A program made the position numbers and the translations under genes. This document shows, one piece after another, positions 1-7,012 of a stretch of DNA of 36,599 bases. The notes beneath the pieces were generated by a model. That model made no database searches. It saw only the letters and a list, made by a program, of their open reading frames with translations, and was not told where the DNA came from. Source of the stretch: Deltaproteobacteria bacterium (GTDB lineage: Bacteria > Myxococcota_A > Polyangia > HGW-17 > JAJRWW01); assembly GCA_029938605.1 (NCBI GenBank), contig JAOZUO010000059.1:1-36599 (forward strand), written 5' to 3'. Numbering within the stretch: the first letter of the stretch is position 1; each line of letters starts with the position of its first letter.

Positions 1-159
1 GGAACGTTGAGACTGGCGAACAGTGTGACGACGGAAACACCATCAGCGGAGACGGTTGCAGCGCTACCTGCCAAGATGAACCGGCGGTGTGTGGCAATGG
101 GAACGTTGAGACTGGCGAACAGTGTGACGACGGAAACACCATCAGCGGAGACGGCTGCG
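1..159. repeat. Near-identical 99-bp tandem repeat encoding DUF4215 units
   Basis: The stretch at 2-59 recurs at 101-158 with a single visible difference (GGTTGC versus GGCTGC). The period is 99 bp, or 33 codons, so the repeats stay in frame. Identity at synonymous sites implies recent duplication or ongoing gene conversion. The array probably continues upstream of the window. Confidence 0.85.
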
Positions 160-818
160 ATTCACTCTGCCAGATGGAGGCGCCGGAATGTGTCTATGAG
201 ACCGCCGGCGTCTTTTCGCAGTACCTCACGACCACGACTGCAACCTTCAGCTACCCAGCCGGGGTTACGTCGGGCGACATCTTGGTTCTACCCATTGCCC
301 TTTACAACGAGCAAGGGGGTACTCCTAGCGCTACTGGCTGGAACCTCCTGTATTCCAACTACGACTACAGCTATCTGGGCGTAGCGGTATTCTGGAGGCG
401 AGCGACGGCGAGTGAGCCGAGCTCGGTGACCTTCTCCATTCCTTCGGGGCCGACGCGAGTTTTCGGAGCCATCAGTCGCTATAGTGGAGTTGTGAGCAGC
501 GGCGATCCCTTTGAGAGCGTATATAGCCAAGCCGGCACGGTGTCGGGGGCCATGAGCTCAAGCAATGTGGATTCTCTGGGGGATGACCGACTATCGGTCA
601 TGTTCCACATGTATGTGGGTTCCGATGTTATTGATGACTCTGGCACAACCGGCTACAGCGTCGATGCGAATCTAGTTGGCAGCCTGAACCGGGTCCTATA
701 TTTCAGCCAGACCTTGGCGACGTTGGGAGCGGCCGACGGAACCGCCTACTCTGAGCTCGGTGACGGGGGCAATGGCTTCCGCATTCACGGCGGCTACCAT
801 CTGATCTGCGGTTTTTGA
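3..818 (+). CDS. DUF4215-repeat surface protein, 5' truncated by window edge
   Basis: The reading frame is open to the first base, so the N-terminus lies outside the window. Two copies of the Cys-rich '[20 protein letters not shown]' type repeat (myxo_disulf_rpt / DUF4215) are visible at the start, 33 residues apart, each with the CDDGN and GDGC signatures. About 215 residues follow with a beta-rich, Ser/Thr/Gly-rich look ([43 protein letters not shown]), as in extracellular adhesin-like or capsid-like jelly-roll domains. The protein ends in HLICGF with no sorting domain. Family knowledge: such repeats are characteristic of exported myxobacterial proteins. Role unknown; a surface or secreted location is inferred. 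Confidence 0.75.
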   Translation, partial: NVETGEQCDDGNTISGDGCSATCQDEPAVCGNGNVETGEQCDDGNTISGDGCDSLCQMEAPECVYETAGVFSQYLTTTTATFSYPAGVTSGDILVLPIALYNEQGGTPSATGWNLLYSNYDYSYLGVAVFWRRATASEPSSVTFSIPSGPTRVFGAISRYSGVVSSGDPFESVYSQAGTVSGAMSSSNVDSLGDDRLSVMFHMYVGSDVIDDSGTTGYSVDANLVGSLNRVLYFSQTLATLGAADGTAYSELGDGGNGFRIHGGYHLICGF

Positions 819-1279
819 ACGCCGGATGGCAGCAGCAGTGGCTCTTGCGGCAAGCGTCCGCTCCTCCCCGTGTTGACGCAGCTCTCCTGAGCCAGCCCAC
901 GCAGGCACTGTCGTGATCCCCGAGTATTGGATCACAGCACAATCGGACGGTTTCGGACGTCGAGTTGGTCGATGGAGGAGGAAGCGAAGGCAAGGATGGA
1001 GAACGAATCGGCGATGGTCCTGAGCTCGTCACGATGCGATGGCACAGCTGACGGATCCCGTCGTGTACGGAAATACGATCGGCAGAGCGACCCACTCGAC
1101 GACCCCACATACGCCGGCGTCGATCACTCCCTTGGAGGGGCTGTTCCCAGAGCGCCATAGCCGGTCAGGTCAGCCAGGCATCGGGCCGACCGCAACCAAC
1201 GTGTGAGCCCTGCCAGCGGCGCCTCCCTCATCCCGTCCGGACGCATCCATGCGGATCCGACGAGTGTCTCGCTGCCTCT
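819..1279. other. Gene-poor 461-bp gap
   Basis: Open frames on both strands here look like noise: Arg/Ser/Pro-rich composition and no recognisable motif. No clear promoter, terminator, tRNA or repeat was found. It separates the DUF4215 protein from the pseudogene region and is probably decayed DNA. Confidence 0.5.
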
Positions 1280-1807
1280 TCATCGGTGCGATTGAGCCAC
1301 AGAATCCATCCGTTTTCCCGGATAACACCGACACCATGCATCTTGACCCGCCAGCCCCACTATCCGATACTTGAGAAAATGGCCCAAAGTCAGCATGATG
1401 CGCTTTACAATCGCGGCGAAGGGGTCGGTCTGATCCAGCTCGTCGCCGAACATCAGGGGCTCGGTCGCCTGGCGCGCCGGTGCCAGGGGTGGCGGAGTGG
1501 ACGGGATGCGGAGTTGATCCAGTATTTTTGCCACAACCCGAGGCGCCGTGATCAGGGCCAGCAGGACCATCTGGGATTGGCATCGGGCCTCGAAGCTCTC
1601 GCGGTGACCCACGAGGATGCCCTGGAGGCGCACGGCGGACATGAGGATCGCGGTGATGGGGATGGTGGTCTGCACACCGGAGAGGACACCGATGATGGAG
1701 ATGCGGCCGCCCACACGTACGGCGCGGAGGGACTGGGCCAGGGTGGCGGCGCCGGGCCCCGTAAATCGGCTCACCCATGAAAACCTGCCAAGCTGGCGGG
1801 GAGTCAT
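1280..1807 (-). pseudogene. Zinc-type alcohol dehydrogenase fragment fused in frame to a transposase-like C-terminus
   Basis: The 175-residue frame is chimeric. Residues ~17-70 (ATLAQSLRAVRVGGRISIIG, LQGILVGHRESFEA) match the Rossmann-fold C-terminal half of MDR-family (quinone reductase / alcohol dehydrogenase-like) proteins. The coenzyme domain start, the whole catalytic domain and the C-terminal strand-swap region are missing. Directly after FEA, near position 1590, the frame becomes CQSQMVLLALITAPRVVAKI, LRIPSTPPPLAPARQ. That resembles the tail of IS91-type transposases, whose zinc ribbon is followed by a hydrophobic strand and a Pro/Ala-rich end. The last ~45 residues match nothing I recognise. 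Most likely a dead remnant left by insertion and deletion. The dehydrogenase part is fairly sure; the transposase part is a pattern-level call. Confidence 0.6.
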
Positions 1808-2358
1808 TCGGTGAGGTCCGCAGCCATCCGTGGACGGACGCCGTGGGGAGCTCGGCCTTTCGCTACTACGATTTGAAGACCTCCCCGGAGCTGATTCGAA
1901 CAGCCCTGGAAGACTTCGTGCCCTGGAGTCGCTACCCGGCGGTTGAGACGCTATACCAATTGCTGGAACGCCTCAACGCGCCGGGCAACTCGCTGGAGAC
2001 CAACGATTGTACGTTCTGTGCTCCGGGTAGCAGCGAGGCACCTGAGCAGGGACGCCTGCAATGCGACGGGCGCATCATGGTTCTGTACCGAGAGCTGGGG
2101 TCGAACCTCTCGCCCGCGAAGTGGGGGCGCATGGAAAACGAGCTCCATCGTCGTCTTGCCCCCCTCGATCCAGAATTCGAACAGGGTATGATCGGCACCA
2201 CCCTACTGCCGGTTGATTACCTGGCGCTATCGGAGCAGGGCCTGGAGTCCCTCGGCCAACAGCTGATGATCTCGTTCTGGGCCTGGGGCAATTCGGAGCG
2301 GGAGGTCATGGAGAACCTGCAACGAGTTTTTGGAAATCTGAGTCAGGCTTTGGGGTAG
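1777..2358 (+). CDS. Hypothetical protein, 193 residues
   Basis: The protein has balanced composition and reads as a genuine globular protein: FRYYDLKTSPELIRTALEDF, WSRYPAVETLYQLLERLN, GRIMVLYRELGSN, GTTLLPVDYLALSEQGLESL, MISFWAWGNSEREVMENLQR. There is no signal peptide, membrane segment or known catalytic motif. The N-terminal ~25 residues overlap the 5' end of the opposite-strand pseudogene and lack the quality of the rest, so the start may be wrong or the 5' end replaced by rearranged DNA. I do not recognise the family. Lying between a transposase-like remnant and a propeller fragment, it is probably accessory cargo. Confidence 0.55.
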   Translation: MKTCQAGGESFGEVRSHPWTDAVGSSAFRYYDLKTSPELIRTALEDFVPWSRYPAVETLYQLLERLNAPGNSLETNDCTFCAPGSSEAPEQGRLQCDGRIMVLYRELGSNLSPAKWGRMENELHRRLAPLDPEFEQGMIGTTLLPVDYLALSEQGLESLGQQLMISFWAWGNSEREVMENLQRVFGNLSQALG

Positions 2359-2426
2359 GGGACCGCCTGGATCGCATGTAGCTGCCGGGACGACGAGCAC
2401 ATCAGTCAGGGAGAGGACTTTGCCGA

Positions 2427-2882
2427 GTGCGTCGCCCTGGCAGCCAGACAAAAGTGGGCTTCTGGGAGTCCGGCGAGCGCCTCAGCGACTTCGACTATCC
2501 TGTGGGCGTGGGGGCCGTCGCCATCAGCGCCTCGGGGGAGTTTGGAGCGCTGACTACTCTGGACAACAAAGTCCACCTGGTCCGCGATGCCACTGAACTG
2601 TTCTCATACGACTTGTCGATTACCTTCCACCCGGGCGTCCGCGTCTCCTCCGAAGGAGATCTTCTCGTCTCAGGTCAGTTGCCGAGCCTGGACGGACAGG
2701 TGTGGCTCTTCGATCGAAACGGGGACCTCCTGTGGGACGTCCGAATCGAGCAGGAGAGTGATGGCTGGCGTCCGACCATCGGCTTCGTGCCCGATCCCGA
2801 CGTCTTCTACATTCGGAACAAACGATCCGTCCGGCTGCTCCGCATAGTGAATCGAGATCCGAACTGCTGCGATGGCCTTTGA
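2427..2882 (+). CDS. Short beta-propeller (PQQ/WD40-like) protein, probably a fragment
   Basis: The 151-residue frame uses a GTG start, with an in-frame stop at 2379-2381 upstream. It shows about three blade-like units: AISASGEFGALTTLDNKVHL, VRVSSEGDLLVSGQ..GQVWLFDRNGDLLWDV, and FVPDPDVFYIRNKRSVRLL. This beta-hairpin, Gly/Asp-turn, aromatic pattern is typical of PQQ-like or WD40-like propellers. Three blades cannot close a propeller (6-8 are usual) and there is no signal peptide, so it is probably the C-terminal remnant of a larger protein. It follows the preceding gene by 68 bp with no clear ribosome site. Confidence 0.45.
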   Translation: MRRPGSQTKVGFWESGERLSDFDYPVGVGAVAISASGEFGALTTLDNKVHLVRDATELFSYDLSITFHPGVRVSSEGDLLVSGQLPSLDGQVWLFDRNGDLLWDVRIEQESDGWRPTIGFVPDPDVFYIRNKRSVRLLRIVNRDPNCCDGL

Positions 2883-3032
2883 TCCAGGCAACACGCTCGC
2901 AGTCCTACCTCGACTCCATCAAATTTCCCGTTTTTCGCCTTCGGATGCCCAATAGCACTGATTTGAATCCTCAATGACGCGTTTCCGCTGCCGCGATGAT
3001 CACATAGGAGCCAGAACAGGCCAACACAGGGG

Positions 3033-4289
3033 TCAGGGGAGCGGGGCGGAGGCGGCGAGGGGGACGGTGAGGCCGCCGTCCATGAGGAACAGGACCTTGG
3101 CGTCGGCGCCCTTGGCTTCGAGGGCGGCGTCCAGGGCGGCTTGCAGGGAGTCGAAGGGGCGGATGAACATTCCCTCGAGGAGGGAGGGTGCGAGGTCGGT
3201 GACACCCCAGGTCTGGGCCCATAGACCGATCTCGGCCATTTTAGCGGCTTTGTGGTAGCCGAGCACGTACTTGTCGTCGATCTTCGCCAGGGCGTCGGCC
3301 GGGGAGTCGGCGGAGGTGAGCAGCTCGGCGAAGGACTCCTCGCCCAGGCCGTGGCGGCACTTGGCTACGAGGATCAGGATGCCGTTCTCTTTGAGGGCCA
3401 GCTTGCCGTTGTCGATGCCTTTTTGGGCCTGGTACAGATCAATGTCCTGGGGGAATTTCACCACGGAGACGACGATGTCCGACTTCTCGGGGATCCGGGC
3501 GGCGAAGACCTCGTTGGCCTGGTCGATGGCCGCGGTGAAGGAGTCGTGGATGTGTCCCGCCGTGGCGGCGTAGACGCGGTGGTCCTTGTCCAGGACCGTC
3601 ATGATGGCGAAGATTTCCTTGTCCACGGTCTTCAGGGCGTCGATCATGTCTTCGTGTACGGGGTTTCCGTCCAGCGAAAGGGCCCGGGCTTTCTGGGAGA
3701 GCGCGAGCTTGTGATTCATCTCGATGGTCTTGAAGGCCGCGATACCTGGCAGAAAGGACTTCCGCCCGCCGGTGTAGCCCGCGAAGTAGTGGGGCTCCAC
3801 CGAGCCGATGATGATGATCTTGTGCGCCTGGGCGCCGAGCTTGTTGACGTGCATCTCGGTGCCGTTGGTGGAGGTGCCTAAAAATACCATCTCGTCGGTG
3901 CGGGCGTCATGGGCGTGGATGCGATCCTTGAGGCGCTCGTAATGGTCGCCGAAGATTTGGAGGTACTCCTCGGCGGTGGGCGCCCGGTGCACCCCCGTGG
4001 CCACGATGAATCGGCAACTCACGTTCGCCAGGTCGTCGGCGATGATGTCGAGCACCCGGGGCGTGGGGGTGGGCCGGGTGGCGTCGTTGACGATGATGAG
4101 CACGTCGCGGGCGTCAGCCAGGAAGTCCGCGAGGCCCGGAGCGTTGATGGGCGCCTCCACGGCGGTCCGCAGGGTCGTAGCCTCGTCGGCGATGTCCACG
4201 GTGTTGGGCTCTAAGAAGCCCGCCACGCGATCGTCGGCCAGCGACACCTGCAAGTCGCCGTCCTTTCCGTAGGGCAGGGTGATCTGCAT
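3033..4289 (-). CDS. larA: LarA-type nickel-pincer 2-hydroxyacid (lactate) racemase
   Basis: This 418-residue protein matches the LarA/DUF2088 family throughout. The N-terminus MQITLPYGKDGDLQVSL is typical. Residues known to act in Lactobacillus plantarum LarA are all recognisable: Asp69 and Arg72 in VNDATRPTP, His101 in ATGVHR, His167 and Lys177 in EPHYFAGYTGGRKS, His193 in EMNHKL. The last four keep the exact spacing of His108/His174/Lys184/His200. A YQAQKG motif corresponds to the Gln/Lys pair. The family interconverts D- and L-lactate or related 2-hydroxyacids in the cytoplasm using the nickel pincer nucleotide. It is the last gene of an operon, 21 bp after the iron-sulfur gene, which suggests it supplies the stereoisomer used by the flavoprotein. 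No larB, larC or larE lies in the window. Lactate as substrate is inferred. Confidence 0.88.
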   Translation of the reverse strand: MQITLPYGKDGDLQVSLADDRVAGFLEPNTVDIADEATTLRTAVEAPINAPGLADFLADARDVLIIVNDATRPTPTPRVLDIIADDLANVSCRFIVATGVHRAPTAEEYLQIFGDHYERLKDRIHAHDARTDEMVFLGTSTNGTEMHVNKLGAQAHKIIIIGSVEPHYFAGYTGGRKSFLPGIAAFKTIEMNHKLALSQKARALSLDGNPVHEDMIDALKTVDKEIFAIMTVLDKDHRVYAATAGHIHDSFTAAIDQANEVFAARIPEKSDIVVSVVKFPQDIDLYQAQKGIDNGKLALKENGILILVAKCRHGLGEESFAELLTSADSPADALAKIDDKYVLGYHKAAKMAEIGLWAQTWGVTDLAPSLLEGMFIRPFDSLQAALDAALEAKGADAKVLFLMDGGLTVPLAASAPLP

Positions 4290-4310
4290 AGGTGTCTGCT
4301 CACGGCCTCG

Positions 4311-5273
4311 CTAGGGTTGGTCGCCATGTTGGAAAGGGGGTCCCAACTTGCGAATTTCGTCCATGAATTCGTTCACCTTGCGCTCGAAGGTCTGGGGGTC
4401 GCCCCTGGACAGCTCCATGTACTGCACGCGGCGAGGGTTTACGCCCACCTCGCCAAGGAGCTTTTGCACGGCGGCCACGCGCTTGGCGGCCTCGCGGCTG
4501 CCGTGGTGCTCGCACTCGTCCTCGGGGCAGCCGTTCACCAGGACCCCCCAAGCGTTGTGCTCCAAGGCGCTCAATATCACCCTGGCGGGGAGCCGTCCCG
4601 CACAGGCCGTCACGAGCACCTTGTACTCGGGGTCTGGCTGCTGCATGGAGGAGTCGATCTGGGAGGTCACCAGCCCGGGCACGTTGGACCAGTTGCAGGC
4701 GAAGACAATGGCCTTGGCGGCGGGCTTTTCGGCTGCGGACAAGAACTCGACCGCCTGCTTTTGCAGCATCTCCGGGCCGGCGTCGAACTCCTTACCCAGC
4801 CGCGTATTTATGCTGGGGCACACGTCCAGGCAGATCCCGCAGCTCTGGCAGGCCGTGGGGTCGATGACCACGCGGTTTTCATCCAGAACGCGAGCTTCAT
4901 GGGGACAGGCTCGCACGCAGGAGAGGCACATGGCGCAGTGCGAGCTCTCATTGTATGAGATCGTTCCGGTGGGATCGATGCCGAGGTCCACCAGGTCTGC
5001 CCGCGCATCGCTCAGGATCTCGGTAAAGGGGATGCCCGAGGAGCACACGCCCTCACACTGCTTGCAATATAAGCACGAGAAGACCTTGTCAGTTGTCTCG
5101 TCGCTGGCCTCGATCTCCCCGTGCAAGAGCCCCGAGAGCAGGATCAGCTTGCCCCGGGGGGAGTCCGTCTCCCACCGGGTGCTTCGATAGACCGGGCAGA
5201 ACTCGTAGCAGTAGCCGCAGCGGATGCAGGCGTTGAGCTTGTACTCCCATTTTTTGAGTCGTTCGAACTCCAT
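4311..5273 (-). CDS. Four-cluster iron-sulfur protein fused to an MvhD/FlpD domain
   Basis: The 320-residue protein has four CxxCxxCxxxC [4Fe-4S] motifs: Cys16/19/22/26, 67/70/73/77, 113/116/119/123 and 142/145/148/152. The first two are spaced as in GlcF/HdrD-type proteins; the last two form a ferredoxin-like pair. Residues ~188-312 match the MvhD/FlpD delta subunit of methyl-viologen-reducing hydrogenase/heterodisulfide reductase complexes (AIVFACNWSN, VTACAGRLPA, VNGCPEDECEHHG, FMDEIRKLGP). MvhD Cys positions are kept at 193, 224, 249 and 254, but the second Cys of the usual CNWC is Ser196. MvhD normally passes electrons to the HdrA flavin. Starting 7 bp after the flavoprotein gene, it is the likely electron acceptor of that dehydrogenase. 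GlcF's CCG domains are absent. Confidence 0.87.
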   Translation of the reverse strand: MEFERLKKWEYKLNACIRCGYCYEFCPVYRSTRWETDSPRGKLILLSGLLHGEIEASDETTDKVFSCLYCKQCEGVCSSGIPFTEILSDARADLVDLGIDPTGTISYNESSHCAMCLSCVRACPHEARVLDENRVVIDPTACQSCGICLDVCPSINTRLGKEFDAGPEMLQKQAVEFLSAAEKPAAKAIVFACNWSNVPGLVTSQIDSSMQQPDPEYKVLVTACAGRLPARVILSALEHNAWGVLVNGCPEDECEHHGSREAAKRVAAVQKLLGEVGVNPRRVQYMELSRGDPQTFERKVNEFMDEIRKLGPPFQHGDQP

Positions 5274-5280
5274 GGTGCAA

Positions 5281-6714
5281 TCACTTTGATGCGACGTACC
5301 GGAGGTCCGTCGCGGTCACCCAGTCATCCGGCGCGTCGAAGAGCTTGCCGGGGTTGAGGATGTTGTTGGGGTCGAAGGCGGCTTTCACCGCCTTCATGAT
5401 TGGTATGGAGTCGGCCTTCTCCCGCTTGAAGGCGCTCGCCTTGGACAGGCCGATGCCGTGCTCGGCGCTGGTGGTGCCTCCCACGGAGTGCACATACTCG
5501 TAGATCTCCTTCACGGCCTGCCGGGCGCCCTCCCAGCTCTTTTTCTTGCTGGTGTCCATGAGGATTTTGGTGTGCATGCAGCCCGAGCCGCAGTGGCCGT
5601 AGGCGGTCATTACCACGCCGTTGCGCTCGGCGATTTCGTGGATCTTGCTGGCGGTCTCGGCCATTTTGGAGTACGGCACGGCCATGTCGTCGGCCAGGGC
5701 CGTCGAGACCATGGAGTCGCTGTACATGGATAGGGCCGGGAAGAGCTTCTTTCTGCCCAGGAAGATCTTGGCGCGCTCCTTGGGGTCGTAGCTGAGCTGG
5801 GTGAGCGTACCGCCGTGCTTCTCGCAGAGCACGCGCGCGGCCTCGAGCTCGTGGTCCACGGCCTCTTTCACCATACCGTCGGCCTCGATGAGCAGGATCG
5901 CCTCCACATCGGGTAGACCCAGGTCCATTGCGTTGTTCACGGCCTTGATGGCCACGGAGTCCACGAGCTCCAGCATGGACAGGGCCACGCCCTTGCCCAT
6001 GACCGCGCCGATGGCGTCCCCGGCGTCGTCGAGGCTGTCGAAGAGCACCATGCCCATGGCGCGGAAGGTGGGGATGGGGACGAAGCTCAGCGTGGCCTCC
6101 ACGATGACACCAAGGGTGCCCTCGGAGCCCACGAAGAGACGCTCTAGCTGATAGCCGGTGGCTTCTACCCGGGTACGGGCGCCCAAGGTGATCAGGTCGC
6201 CGTTGGCCAGGACCACCTTCATGGCCAGCACCGACTCCCGGGTGGCGCCGTACTTCACCGAGCGTACGCCGCTGGCGTTGTTGGCGATCTCGCCGCCGAT
6301 GGTGGCGATGCGGCTGGAGGCCGGCGTAGCAGGGTAGAACACGCCGTGGGGCTTGAGGGCCTTGTTCAGGTCGTCGTCAATGACCCCCGGCTCCACCCGG
6401 CAATAGACGTCGGCCAGGTTGATCTCGAGGATGCGGTTCATGCGCTTCATATCCAGCACGATGCCGCCGTGGATGGGCACCACCTGGCCGCACATGCCCG
6501 AGCCGGACCCGCGCGGGATGATCGGGATGAGGTTCTCGTTGGCGTAGCGCAGCAGCGCCTGGACCTCCGAGGTCTCGCCGGGACGGACCACTGCGTCGGG
6601 TGCGGCTCTATGAACCGACGAGTCCGACCCGTAGACGTACAGATCGGCCGGGTCGTGTTTGACGTTGTTCGGGCCAACGATGGCTTTGAGACGCTCGATG
6701 TCCAACTTGCTCAT
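5281..6714 (-). CDS. FAD-linked 2-hydroxyacid dehydrogenase (GlcD / D-lactate dehydrogenase type)
   Basis: The 477-residue protein has the FAD_binding_4 domain with PRGSGSGMCG at 67-76 and IGGEIANNASG around 139-149. The FAD-oxidase C-terminal domain has GHCGSGCMH at 373-381, AEHGIG at 417-422 and the closing FDPNNILNPGKLF. This is the GlcD/DLD family, which oxidises D-lactate, glycolate or related acids to 2-oxoacids. The ATG at 6714 is chosen because AGGAGG (6721-6726) lies 6 bp upstream; the frame opens further, but that extension reads as untranslated leader. It is the first gene of the operon with the Fe-S/MvhD protein and LarA. Expected chemistry is lactate to pyruvate with electrons passed to the Fe-S partner. 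Substrate is inferred; the family does not fix it. Confidence 0.9.
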   Translation of the reverse strand: MSKLDIERLKAIVGPNNVKHDPADLYVYGSDSSVHRAAPDAVVRPGETSEVQALLRYANENLIPIIPRGSGSGMCGQVVPIHGGIVLDMKRMNRILEINLADVYCRVEPGVIDDDLNKALKPHGVFYPATPASSRIATIGGEIANNASGVRSVKYGATRESVLAMKVVLANGDLITLGARTRVEATGYQLERLFVGSEGTLGVIVEATLSFVPIPTFRAMGMVLFDSLDDAGDAIGAVMGKGVALSMLELVDSVAIKAVNNAMDLGLPDVEAILLIEADGMVKEAVDHELEAARVLCEKHGGTLTQLSYDPKERAKIFLGRKKLFPALSMYSDSMVSTALADDMAVPYSKMAETASKIHEIAERNGVVMTAYGHCGSGCMHTKILMDTSKKKSWEGARQAVKEIYEYVHSVGGTTSAEHGIGLSKASAFKREKADSIPIMKAVKAAFDPNNILNPGKLFDAPDDWVTATDLRYVASK

Positions 6715-6976
6715 ATCACTCCTCCTGCGTGGAGTGTCGCCCGGGAGAAAGGGGTAGACATGGAGGTAATTCCATGGATATTGAGGTGTTCCAGCCAGAC
6801 CCAAGCTGATACTGATGCCTCGCTATTCACTTAGCCGAGTACCGCATGAGACCTACCCTGTCAAGGCAACGCCCTTGACCCCGAGCCGGTGGTCCAACAT
6901 AAGACCCCGGCACGAAAAGACGCTTTCGACTTTGGCGTTGGTGCGCGGAGCGGGGTCACTCCAGATGCGTGAAATT

Positions 6977-7004
6977 TTGATTTCGTACCAATTTGGGTTA
7001 AAAT
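6977..7004 (+). promoter_or_regulatory. Sigma70-like promoter, possibly giving a leaderless mRNA
   Basis: TTGATT (6977-6982), a 16-bp spacer and TAAAAT (6999-7004) lie just upstream of the ATG at 7013, in an AT-rich island within GC-rich DNA. A start about 7 bp after the -10 would fall at 7011-7012, essentially on the start codon. No Shine-Dalgarno sequence is visible. Confidence 0.5.
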
Positions 7005-7012
7005 AGTGTTAG

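Noticed and set aside
703-1158. 151-residue minus-strand frame in the gene-poor gap
   Set aside because: Arg/Ser/Pro-rich with no motif, overlaps the end of the DUF4215 gene and competes with a plus frame of equal quality.
3252-3881. Long plus-strand frame opposite larA
   Set aside because: Val/Gly/Asp-rich antisense shadow of a well-supported gene; no start signals.
3033-6714. GlcDEF glycolate oxidase operon
   Set aside because: The second protein lacks GlcF CCG domains and carries an MvhD domain, GlcE is absent and larA is present, so a lactate-type role fits better.
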